DNA of 35,850 nt, taken from positions 1 through 35,850 of the forward strand of contig NZ_JAIMID010000037.1 of NCBI RefSeq assembly GCF_019966535.1. Reading direction: 5' to 3'. Made by a program: the position numbers and the translations under genes. How positions within the stretch are numbered: position 1 is the first letter of the stretch; each line of letters starts with the position of its first letter. This stretch comes from Mesobacterium pallidum (GTDB lineage Bacteria; Pseudomonadota; Alphaproteobacteria; Rhodobacterales; Rhodobacteraceae). Below the pieces are notes generated by a model, which was not told the DNA's origin, searched no databases, and saw only the letters and a program-made list of their open reading frames with translations. Shown here piece after piece: positions 8,676-15,569 of the stretch.

Positions 8676-9962
8676 CTAGCGCAGGTTCACTCCTTTCAGG
8701 TCGTCTGGTTTCAGCCGATAGCGGATTACGTTGCCTTCATGGAGCCCAGCGATCTGCTCACGAACGTAAGCGACAACATCCGCTCGATCAGCATCGGGCA
8801 CGCCAGCAGCCAAAGCCATCTCATCAACCGCATCGTTTCGGAACTCCTTGAATTCGAGAACGCAACGCCGGACCGCAGCGCGAACGAATTCCCGATATGC
8901 AAGCGCAGCCTTTTCCGGGCTCTCCACCTCAGCGCGAAGAATTCGGTATTTCTCCGCAGACGCCAAGTACGCGTCCATGTAGACCTCACGCAGCAGCGCG
9001 ACATTGTTCAATTCATAAACCCCGATGAGCCCATCGATATAGTCGCTGTCGTCCATCGTCGTGAACGACATCGGCGCAAGATCCGACTTTAGAAGTGGGA
9101 TGTTCGAGGCCACGCGCGAAGTTCGCTTGTTAACGTCGGCAAAGGCCTGGAGGTACGGAATGTGCACCAAGAGGAAAAAGGACTGCTCGAACGGATCGGT
9201 GATCTGCGCAGCCTTGTGGAGCAGGATGTCGAACTCCTCTGCGATCGTGACCGCATCGTCGAGCGGTCGATAGCTCGAGTGCGAGATCCCGACCGGCATC
9301 GCTCGCAATCGGCCCGACATTGCCGGATCCGCCAGGAGTCCGTCTGAGAGCAGCGCATGAATCGCGAACAGATCGGGACGCCGAAGCCCTATCTCATCGA
9401 GATTGTCGACGACATACTGGATGGCTTCCTTATGGTTGAGGATCATCAGGGCTTCTTTTCGATCCTTTCCCGCAGCTTCTTCGCCAAACCTGATCAGTCG
9501 CTCGGTCTGCAGAATATCGTAGGTGTTGCCCTCCATCCTGGATGATGCCCAGCTAAGATCAACCAGAAGCTGTTCAAGGATCCGGCGCGCGTATGTTCCG
9601 GCAGGAATTGCGCCGCCCTGCGGACGGCCGGCCTCCAACAGTCTTTCGCGGTCTGGTGCAGACAGGTACCAGGTCTTTTCTGGGACGTAGGCGTCGAGAA
9701 ACTCCGGTCGATAGGATACCGGCGCTCGCCGGTTATATGGCGTCGACAAATGCGCCCGGACGACCGCGCCCCCGGCAATTCTGTATCCTGTCGCCCTGCC
9801 CTTGCCGGATACTTCGAGGCGCCCCTCATCCACCATGCGCTTCAAGAGACGCCATACGGTGGTTTCGCTCACATCCCTTGCAATGCCCTTCCGGATGGCA
9901 TCGCGTCCAGCACCCGGGTTCTCACCGACAAAGTCGAGAATGTCTTGATCCGACAGGGCCAT
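8676..9962 (-). CDS. HTH-Fic family protein with degenerate catalytic motif
   Basis: A 428-residue protein with an N-terminal winged-helix domain (about 3-60; ETTVWRLLKRM recognition helix), a Fic_N-like region and a Fic core. An inhibitory-helix motif SSRMEGN (140-146, matching S/TxxxEGN) precedes the core, as in class II Fic enzymes that AMPylate targets. The active loop reads LQAFADVNKRTSR (271-283): the catalytic histidine is Q272, the following proline is A273 and the first glycine is V277, while F274, N278, R280 and R283 are kept. AMP transfer by the usual mechanism is therefore doubtful. The ATG at 9962 was preferred over an upstream start at 10007, which would place coding sequence through two copies of a regulatory-looking repeat. 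It may act mainly as a DNA-binding regulator or as a variant transferase. Confidence 0.85.
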   Translation of the reverse strand: MALSDQDILDFVGENPGAGRDAIRKGIARDVSETTVWRLLKRMVDEGRLEVSGKGRATGYRIAGGAVVRAHLSTPYNRRAPVSYRPEFLDAYVPEKTWYLSAPDRERLLEAGRPQGGAIPAGTYARRILEQLLVDLSWASSRMEGNTYDILQTERLIRFGEEAAGKDRKEALMILNHKEAIQYVVDNLDEIGLRRPDLFAIHALLSDGLLADPAMSGRLRAMPVGISHSSYRPLDDAVTIAEEFDILLHKAAQITDPFEQSFFLLVHIPYLQAFADVNKRTSRVASNIPLLKSDLAPMSFTTMDDSDYIDGLIGVYELNNVALLREVYMDAYLASAEKYRILRAEVESPEKAALAYREFVRAAVRRCVLEFKEFRNDAVDEMALAAGVPDADRADVVAYVREQIAGLHEGNVIRYRLKPDDLKGVNLR

Positions 9963-10289
9963 GAAACGATATCCTGCAAGCGTGAAACGATTAGGATATT
10001 GATACACCTACACTTTTCCCAGGCGCAAGTTTTCGTTGCGCGGATTTTGCAACGATTCAGGCGTCAGGAAGCAAAAGCCAACTTCGTCAAAAGCACGAAA
10101 CGATTATCACCTTGAAATTGTGAATATTTCTGGCGCCCCACATGAATCGTTGCGCTGCAGATGAAACGATAACCAGAACGACCGAGTTTGCGCCAAGCAT
10201 CGGCAACGGAGATCGGCAAGATTCGAAACCATGGTGAGGTAAAACAGTGCTCTCTCAGATCCTTAGCGCCCAACAAGATCGGCAACTCG
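9963..10289. promoter_or_regulatory. Non-coding region with repeated GAAACGAT motifs upstream of HTH-Fic gene
   Basis: This 327-bp stretch between the Fic start and the scpB stop has no convincing gene. It contains four direct copies of GAAACGATWW (starting at 9963, 9984, 10097 and 10163), plus GCAACGATTC (10049-10058) and its exact inverted partner GAATCGTTGC (10144-10153). The copies are AT-richer than the surroundings and sit where the Fic promoter should be; the first abuts the start codon. The simplest reading is an operator array for the winged-helix domain of the Fic protein itself. Confidence 0.6.
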
Positions 10290-10904
10290 CTATCCGAAAT
10301 CGACTTGTGGTGCTTCGCCCACAACCCCGGCATCCACCAGCTGCTCCCGATCGGGAAGATCGCGGAGGCTATCCAACCCGAACGCGACAAGGAACTGCTC
10401 GGTCGTCACGAATGTATAGGGCGCCCCGCGCCGAGGCGACCTTGGCCCGGTCCCGATCAGGCCACGCGCATGCAGCCGCCCGATCAGTTCGCGGCTGATT
10501 TCCTTGCCGAAGATGTCTTTGAGGCCATCGCGGGTGATCGGCTGGTGATAGGCGACGGCCGCCAGGACCGCGATGTCGAATTCGCTCAGGTCCAGCAACT
10601 GATCCCCGACATCCGCAGCCGCGCGGATCGCGGGCGCATAGGCGGCTCGCGTCCGAAACATCCAGCCGCCGGCGACTTGGGCGATCTCGAACGCCCGCCC
10701 CTCCAGATCGGCGGCCAGATCCTCGACCAGCAGATCGACCGTGGCCCCCTGCCCCACCACTCGGGCCAGATCCTCGCGCGGGACCGGCGAGGCAGAGGCA
10801 AAGAGCACCGCCTCGATCCGCCGCATCCATTCGCGCCAGCGCAGCTCCGGCGGCAGGTCGGCGAGTTCGCGGTCAAGATCGAGGTCGGAACGATCCTTCG
10901 CCAT
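10290..10904 (-). CDS. scpB: Plasmid-type SMC-Scp complex subunit ScpB family protein
   Basis: A 204-residue ScpB-like protein. After an acidic N-terminus, WRRIEAVLFAS-type sequence (EWMRRIEAVLFASASPVPREDLARVVG, about residues 24-50) gives the first winged helix and the LSEFDIAVLAAVAYHQPITRDGLKDIFG region (about 120-148) the second, followed by RELIGRLHARGLIGTGPR, a signature of the family. Chromosomal ScpB works with ScpA and SMC in condensation; there is no scpA or smc gene nearby, so this copy either joins the host complex or has been repurposed in plasmid maintenance. The start is 2 bases after the DUF1403 stop, so the two genes form one operon. This gene pair recurs on alphaproteobacterial plasmids. 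Confidence 0.82.
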   Translation of the reverse strand: MAKDRSDLDLDRELADLPPELRWREWMRRIEAVLFASASPVPREDLARVVGQGATVDLLVEDLAADLEGRAFEIAQVAGGWMFRTRAAYAPAIRAAADVGDQLLDLSEFDIAVLAAVAYHQPITRDGLKDIFGKEISRELIGRLHARGLIGTGPRSPRRGAPYTFVTTEQFLVAFGLDSLRDLPDREQLVDAGVVGEAPQVDFG

Positions 10905-10906
10905 CC

Positions 10907-11791
10907 CTACACCCCGTAGAGCCGGAACGTGTCGCGCCCGGTCAGCTCGCGGACCGCGCCAAGATCGACCAGCCGGTCGCAGAGCCGCCGCGCGGCGCGA
11001 TCCGGCAAAGGTAAAGTCGACGGTGCGACAGCGTCGCGGGTCAGGAACATCTCGACGGCCTCGCCAGCGCCCTTGGCCCGAAGCTTCGGCGCGACGGCGT
11101 TCAGATGCGCCGCCCGCCGCGCGAGATCGGCGGCAAGGCGCACGGCCTCGACCGCCGCAAAGATGAGCGCCCGATGACAGGCCAAGCAAAGGTCATCGCC
11201 TTGCTTGCGCAGGTCGGCGCGCTTCAGGCCCGGGGCCAGCAGCGGCACGAGACGGTCCCAACCAAGCGCCTGCGCGAGGGCCGCATCCGCGAGGATCAGC
11301 CCTGCTACGTCTGCGTGCGGCGCCTCGCGCAGCACCGCCTCCAGCACCATTGCGGCACGGGTCACCGGCCCGCCTTTCCCCGCGTCGAGCCAGGTTGCGA
11401 TCGGGCCCGGCTCGAGGGTCGGCAACGCCCGGCCCAGAGCTTTGATCGACATCGGCCGCTCCACCGCGCGCCGCCAGGCCAGGCAGGTTTCGCCGGCCGG
11501 TCCGGGCAGGTCGCCGGGGCACAGAAGGTGCACAACGTCACGCAGCTCCCCTGCCCGCTCGGGACGACCGGAAAACGCAACACAAGCCTCAGCCGCGCGC
11601 AGCGCCAGTCGCTCTCGCAACAAGGCTTGGGGGACTTCCTCGCGTCCCAACACAAAATGCAGGTGGTTCAGCGCCGCGCCCGACAAAAACGCCACATCTT
11701 CAAGGGCTTCGGCCCGCGCCGAGGTGACCCAGCCGGGTATCCTGGGTAAGGTGCCTAAGTCGCTGGCGTGATCCGGTCGGGCAAATGTCAT
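10907..11791 (-). CDS. DUF1403 family protein
   Basis: A 294-residue alanine- and leucine-rich, probably all-helical protein of the DUF1403 family, which is found mainly on alphaproteobacterial plasmids next to scpB-like genes as here. It has no signal peptide or membrane segment. A CLACHRAL segment near residue 200 carries two cysteines and a histidine, though a metal site is not certain. The C-terminal end (DRAARRLCDRLVDLGAVRELTGRDTFRLYGV) resembles a winged helix. It is divergent from the recombinase gene, with 113 bp between the two start codons. Its function is unknown; association with scpB suggests a role in replicon organisation or segregation. Confidence 0.8.
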   Translation of the reverse strand: MTFARPDHASDLGTLPRIPGWVTSARAEALEDVAFLSGAALNHLHFVLGREEVPQALLRERLALRAAEACVAFSGRPERAGELRDVVHLLCPGDLPGPAGETCLAWRRAVERPMSIKALGRALPTLEPGPIATWLDAGKGGPVTRAAMVLEAVLREAPHADVAGLILADAALAQALGWDRLVPLLAPGLKRADLRKQGDDLCLACHRALIFAAVEAVRLAADLARRAAHLNAVAPKLRAKGAGEAVEMFLTRDAVAPSTLPLPDRAARRLCDRLVDLGAVRELTGRDTFRLYGV

Positions 11792-11869
11792 GCCCAGAGC
11801 CTACACCTGTGCGGCGCTTTCTGCCAGAAAATAGCGTAAAAACCGCCCCGCCTTGTGGTTTACAGTCAT

Positions 11870-11894
11870 GTCCAATAAGTTTGCATTATCGGAC
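11870..11894. repeat. Imperfect inverted repeat, candidate recombinase core site
   Basis: GTCCAATAA and TTATCGGAC form 9-bp arms with one mismatch around a 7-base spacer (GTTTGCA), 10 bases before the recombinase start codon. Arm and spacer lengths fit the core sites of Xer/TnpI-like tyrosine recombinases. Just upstream, GTAAAAACC and GGTTTAC make a second, bulged inverted repeat. It may alternatively be an operator. Confidence 0.5.
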
Positions 11895-11904
11895 CTCAAA
11901 AGAT

Positions 11905-13014
11905 ATGCTCAGCGACATGTCAAAAATGAATGAGAAATCGATCTCAGACGCACCAATCGGGTCTTCCATCAACGAAGACGACGCGAGAGACCCGACATCC
12001 AGCGAGGCTCTGACCCTGCCCTCCCATGTGGCCGGCTCAGGTACGCTGGATCGACTGGCCGAGAACGCACGTGATTACGCCAAGGCCTCGACCGCCGAAA
12101 ACACCAAGAAGGCCTACGCCGCCGACTGGAAGCACTTTGCGCGTTGGTGCAGATTGAAAGGCGCGGAGCCCCTACCCCCGTCTCCAGAGATGATTGGTCT
12201 CTATCTGACGGACCTGGCCGCGCCGACCAATGGGTCCCCTGCCCTCTCGGTGAGCACCTTAGATCGCCGCCTTTCTGGGCTTGCCTGGAACTACGCGCAA
12301 CGTGGGTTCGCGCTGGACCGCAAGGATCGCCACATCGCCACCGTCCTGGCCGGCATCAAGCGCAAACATGCGCGGCCACCGGTACAGAAAGAAGCGATCC
12401 TGCCGGAAGACATCCTCGCAATGGTGGCCACCCTGCCCTACGACCTGCGCGGCCTGCGTGACCGAGCCATCCTGCTCTTGGGATATGCTGGCGGGTTGCG
12501 CCGTTCTGAAATCATCAGCCTCGATGTCGGTAAAGACGATACGCATGATTCAGGCGGTTGGATCGAGATCCTCGGTGACGGTGCTGTGCTGACTCTGAAT
12601 GCCAAAGCCGGTTGGCGCGAGGTGGAGATTGGCCGCGGTTCTTCGAACCAAACCTGCCCCGTTCATGCGCTGGAACAATGGCTGCATTTCGCGAAGATCG
12701 ACTTCGGACCGGTCTTCGTCCGCACATCCCGCGACGGAAAGAAGGCCTTGGAAAAACGCCTCAACGACAAGCATGTCGCCCGCCTCATCAAATCCACCGT
12801 CCTGAAATCCGGCATTCGCGCCGAGCTGCCGGAAAAAGACCGCTTAGCGCTGTTTTCAGGCCATTCCTTGCGCGCCGGTCTCGCCAGCAGCGCGGAAGTC
12901 GACGAACGCTATGTCCAGAAGCAGCTCGGACACGCATCGGCCGAGATGACCCGCCGGTATCAACGCCGTCGCGACAGATTCCGGGTGAACCTGACCAAGG
13001 CCGCGGGGCTTTGA
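11905..13014 (+). CDS. Tyrosine recombinase/integrase
   Basis: A 369-residue tyrosine recombinase. An N-terminal SAM-like core-binding domain (about 55-160; STAENTKKAYAADWKHFARWC) is followed by the catalytic domain with R199 in GGLRRSE, HSLR (H320, R323), H343 in LGHAS and nucleophile Y352 in TRRYQRR. All catalytic residues are present, with K234 in LNAKAGWRE a candidate catalytic lysine. The ATG at 11905 was chosen because upstream codons run through the inverted repeat at 11870-11894 and are not protein-like. Recombinases of this type on low-copy replicons resolve multimers or move small elements; position directly next to repC and the candidate core site favour resolution of plasmid dimers, though an integrase for a mobile unit is possible. 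It ends tail-to-tail 12 bp from repC. Confidence 0.85.
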   Translation: MLSDMSKMNEKSISDAPIGSSINEDDARDPTSSEALTLPSHVAGSGTLDRLAENARDYAKASTAENTKKAYAADWKHFARWCRLKGAEPLPPSPEMIGLYLTDLAAPTNGSPALSVSTLDRRLSGLAWNYAQRGFALDRKDRHIATVLAGIKRKHARPPVQKEAILPEDILAMVATLPYDLRGLRDRAILLLGYAGGLRRSEIISLDVGKDDTHDSGGWIEILGDGAVLTLNAKAGWREVEIGRGSSNQTCPVHALEQWLHFAKIDFGPVFVRTSRDGKKALEKRLNDKHVARLIKSTVLKSGIRAELPEKDRLALFSGHSLRAGLASSAEVDERYVQKQLGHASAEMTRRYQRRRDRFRVNLTKAAGL

Positions 13015-13026
13015 TCCGCTGCCCCA

Positions 13027-14310
13027 TTACGCCGCCTGCCCGCTGAGCCTACCGTAGAAGCTACGCTCGAGGTGCAACTCCCCTGCCCCGGCCTTCTGGA
13101 CAATACCACGGAGATAGCCGCCCGGAGACGCGACTTCGCCGGCGCAATGCTTATCGAAGGTCAGAACCAGCGCGGCGGTTGCAATTTGAGGCCCAAGACG
13201 AACCTGCGCGAGGTTCCAGGCATGCTCCGAGACGCCAATCATTGGCCTCAACTGGCCAGCAACCCGGTGCAGATCGCCCCAATCTTTGAGATACCCGCCC
13301 ATATTGCGCGCCCAGGACGCGAATTCGGGACAAGCCTGCATCACAGTCGGCAAATCAAGCGCTGCTCCACGTTTTTTGCGGGTCTCAGCAACCCACTCTT
13401 CCAACTCCCTATCAACCTGCTCTTCCGGTGGCGCATTTGGCACCACGCCCGCCGCTTGCTCAGTTTCTGAGCGATTACAGGTTACAGGATTTAGTTGGGT
13501 TGTAATTAGTATATGGGGGTCAGAAATGACCTCCCTGGGGTTCATTTTTTGAGTCTTTTCGAAGACTTGTGCCTTGGTTGCAGGCGTGTTTTCCACAGGT
13601 TGGACAGCCTCAGTTGCCTTAAGGTAAGCTGCCTCGACACGCTCCTGAAGCTCTTTGAACCAGGTCAAGAGCCGGACAAGCTGTTCGGAAGCTTCGTGGC
13701 GGCGCGGAAGCCGGTCCAAAAGCTCTTCGAAGAGCCCCGTGAACTGCGCCCAGGGCCCGCGCAGCGCGTTGCTGACGGCAGCCTCGATCCGCGCCCTGAT
13801 CATCCGTCGTGCCACCGTGATCTGGCGCTTCAGGCGCTGACAGAGCTCACGTTCGGCCTGTAAATCGGCATGCAACTCCTCGAACTCCTCGACACGGGCC
13901 GACAGCGGCGACAGATCGAAGCCGTAGGCCTCGATAATGCGCCCATCGGCGTCCCTGCGCCCCCACCGCTTGCCGTTCGGGCTGTCCTGGAAGGAGATCA
14001 CGCCGATCTCGGCCAGCCGTCGCGCATGGCGTTTGAGAGCCGAGAGCGAGAAGCCCGTCTGCTCCATCAGATAGGCGTTTGATGCCCAGACGATCGGGCG
14101 CTGCCCCTCCTCCCAGTCCTGGGCCTGAGTAAAGGCCCCGAGCGTGTCGAGGAGCATCATGTCTCCGGCCTTGAGGCCAATGTATGCACCGACCCGCTTT
14201 ACGGCCACGAAGGCCCGCGTCTTGGGTACAGCTAACTGTTCACCGGCTTGGGCAAGCTGCTCTGCAATGCCAAGACCCGGTGTCGGCTTGCGCCAACCTG
14301 TATGTTTCAT
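13027..14310 (-). CDS. repC: Replication initiator RepC
   Basis: A 427-residue RepC initiator, the protein that starts replication of repABC replicons. The N-terminal part (KPTPGLGIAEQLA, KRVGAYIGLKAGDMMLLDTLG, QTGFSLSALKRHARRLAEIGVI) contains the winged-helix DNA-binding domain; a coiled-coil region (about 135-220) and a shorter helical C-terminal domain follow. RepC normally binds an AT-rich origin inside its own gene; here bases 13,475-13,560 are conspicuously AT-rich in a GC-rich gene and are the best origin candidate. The start is preceded by GGAGGTG, partly locked in a hairpin. Order repA-repB-repC and the antisense RNA in the repB-repC gap are canonical. Confidence 0.95.
   Translation of the reverse strand: MKHTGWRKPTPGLGIAEQLAQAGEQLAVPKTRAFVAVKRVGAYIGLKAGDMMLLDTLGAFTQAQDWEEGQRPIVWASNAYLMEQTGFSLSALKRHARRLAEIGVISFQDSPNGKRWGRRDADGRIIEAYGFDLSPLSARVEEFEELHADLQAERELCQRLKRQITVARRMIRARIEAAVSNALRGPWAQFTGLFEELLDRLPRRHEASEQLVRLLTWFKELQERVEAAYLKATEAVQPVENTPATKAQVFEKTQKMNPREVISDPHILITTQLNPVTCNRSETEQAAGVVPNAPPEEQVDRELEEWVAETRKKRGAALDLPTVMQACPEFASWARNMGGYLKDWGDLHRVAGQLRPMIGVSEHAWNLAQVRLGPQIATAALVLTFDKHCAGEVASPGGYLRGIVQKAGAGELHLERSFYGRLSGQAA
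13475..13560. other. AT-rich segment inside repC, candidate oriV
   Basis: In repABC replicons the origin lies within repC in an AT-rich stretch. This segment, with runs such as GGTTGTAATTAGTATATG and TTCATTTTTTGAG, is the clear AT-rich dip of the gene. No iteron set was found by eye, so the call rests on composition and family precedent only. Confidence 0.4.
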
Positions 14311-14322
14311 GCCTGTTTCTCA

Positions 14323-14340
14323 CCTCCAGTTATGTGGAGG
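14323..14340 (-). promoter_or_regulatory. Hairpin sequestering the repC ribosome-binding site
   Basis: CCTCCA and TGGAGG are perfect 6-bp arms around a 6-base loop. On the minus-strand transcript the 3' arm contains the GGAGG of the repC Shine-Dalgarno. Folding would hide the site; pairing of the ctRNA further upstream in the leader is known in this plasmid family to favour the closed state. Confidence 0.6.
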
Positions 14341-14374
14341 CAAAAGAAAGCCGTTCGCCGAAGTGGCGTTCTTG

Positions 14375-14403
14375 TTGACAGTGATTCGCGGGAGAGATAT
14401 CTT
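14375..14403 (+). promoter_or_regulatory. Promoter of the repABC antisense ctRNA
   Basis: TTGACA (14375-14380), a 17-base spacer and TATCTT (14398-14403) on the plus strand, opposite to the rep operon and within the repB-repC gap. The -35 is perfect consensus, fitting a strong constitutive ctRNA promoter. Confidence 0.75.
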
Positions 14404-14409
14404 CTAAGC

Positions 14410-14463
14410 GACCAAACTTTTCAGATTAGCTCTCAGGCCACGCTGCTTGGGGGCTTTTCTTTT
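14410..14463 (+). ncRNA. Counter-transcribed RNA (incompatibility RNA) of repABC
   Basis: About 54 nt, from the predicted start after the promoter at 14375-14403 to the T-run of a terminator. It is fully antisense to the repB-repC leader. ctRNAs at this position control RepC synthesis and therefore copy number and incompatibility. Its 3' part is a stem of AGCTCTC with GGGGGCT (G-U pairs allowed), loop 14 nt, then TTTTCTTTT. Size and position match known repABC ctRNAs. Confidence 0.72.
14428..14463 (+). terminator. Intrinsic terminator of the ctRNA
   Basis: AGCTCTC (14428-14434) pairs with GGGGGCT (14449-14455) and is followed by TTTTCTTTT. It ends the antisense RNA just before the repB stop codon and works only in the plus direction. 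Confidence 0.6.
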
Positions 14464-14470
14464 GCCTAGA

Positions 14471-15466
14471 TCATTGTTCTGACTGCTCCTCTTTCGTCGC
14501 GAGGAATTCACTGTACAGCTGATCAAGCCGGCCCGAGAGAAAATCCCCGAACTCGGTCGAGTCTTGCGCCGTGAGTGAAATGCTGAATGCCTTTCCGGAT
14601 CGGCCGATGACGCCTTTGATGCGGCCTTTGCCGGCGGTCCAAGTACGTTTCTTGGGCGCGGCACGCGCTTTTCGGCTTTTCGGCGCCCTGCCCGCTTCTG
14701 CTAGCTTGCTGTGCAGGAACTCGAAGCGTGCATCGCTGTCGAGACCCTGAAAACCGTCGAACTCCAAAGCTCCTTTGAGGATCTTCTCATTCTTGGGCTC
14801 CGAGGCCAACTTCTTGAAATCCTCCCAACGATCGCGCCCGATCTGCTTGGCTGGGCCAATCTGTTCGATGACGTGCCGCGGGACGTTCTGCGCCACTGAC
14901 AGCATGCGCGAAAGCAAAGTACCGTCAATGGTCAGGGCGGACTGGATCACGTCCTTTGCTTGCCCCATATCCAAAAGGCTCTTCGCAAATAGGGCCTTCT
15001 CAATAAATGAGAGATCTGCGCGCGCAGTGTTCTCCTGCCCTTGAGCAAGAATGTGGGCCACGTCGTCCATCGGCTTTACAACTGCGCGAACCTTACGGCC
15101 GAGCGCCGATGCAACTCGCACACGGCGATGCCCGAAGACGATCATGTAACGACCATCTGCTTCTGGATGCGGTCGAAGTAAAACCGGTGTGTCCTGGCGA
15201 CCGGCCGCGATCGATGCTTTCAGTTCGTTGAAAGCAACATCGTCATCACTAAGCCGATCCGAAACGAATGACACATCGATCAATTGCGGATCAATCTCGA
15301 CTATTGTTTCGCCTTCAAGGAGACGCTTCGAGTTCTCCGCAAGGCTATCAATCGAAACCTTCATCGACTTCGAAGCTCCGCGCATTGCGTATCCGGAGCG
15401 CCCGGAATCCTTGGGCTGCTCCGGCGAACCAGCCATGACGCTCTTCAGGAGGTCTTTGCGAGCCAT
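14471..15466 (-). CDS. repB: Plasmid partition protein RepB (ParB family)
   Basis: A 331-residue RepB. The N-terminus MARKDLLKSVM is typical of RepB proteins and carries the RepA-interaction segment. The ParB/CTPase domain has FGHRRVRVA (111-119) and the QGQENTARADLSFIEKA motif (143-158), followed by the helix-turn-helix (about 160-230) that reads the parS centromere. The ATG at 15466 was preferred to the TTG one codon earlier because GGAGA lies 7-8 bases upstream. RepB binds parS and works with RepA to segregate the plasmid. Two parS-like repeats sit in the 103-bp gap between repA and this gene. Confidence 0.95.
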   Translation of the reverse strand: MARKDLLKSVMAGSPEQPKDSGRSGYAMRGASKSMKVSIDSLAENSKRLLEGETIVEIDPQLIDVSFVSDRLSDDDVAFNELKASIAAGRQDTPVLLRPHPEADGRYMIVFGHRRVRVASALGRKVRAVVKPMDDVAHILAQGQENTARADLSFIEKALFAKSLLDMGQAKDVIQSALTIDGTLLSRMLSVAQNVPRHVIEQIGPAKQIGRDRWEDFKKLASEPKNEKILKGALEFDGFQGLDSDARFEFLHSKLAEAGRAPKSRKARAAPKKRTWTAGKGRIKGVIGRSGKAFSISLTAQDSTEFGDFLSGRLDQLYSEFLATKEEQSEQ

Positions 15467-15521
15467 CAAGTCATCTCCACTTCGTTAGAATCCAACCGGC
15501 GCGCAGTCTGCATTTCGACAG

Positions 15522-15563
15522 TTGCACGGCTGTCAAAATTGGCGCTCTGCACGGCTGTCAAAA
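15522..15563. repeat. Two parS-like direct repeats between repA and repB
   Basis: TGCACGGCTGTCAAAA occurs at 15523-15538 and again at 15548-15563, 25 bp apart. Just before the first copy, TTTCGACAG makes a partial palindrome with CTGTCAAAA. An identical 17-base copy (with its leading T) lies upstream of repA at 17051. Position and recurrence point to RepB-binding centromere sites. Confidence 0.65.
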
Positions 15564-15569
15564 CCACAG

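Noticed and set aside
9963..10174. GAAACGAT repeats as a CRISPR array
   Set aside because: The repeats are about 10 bases long, irregularly spaced, and no cas gene is present.
10064..10390. Minus-strand frame of 108 codons partly in the Fic-ScpB gap
   Set aside because: It overlaps the end of scpB in another frame, crosses several repeats, has no ribosome site and no recognisable motif. A decayed fragment cannot be excluded.
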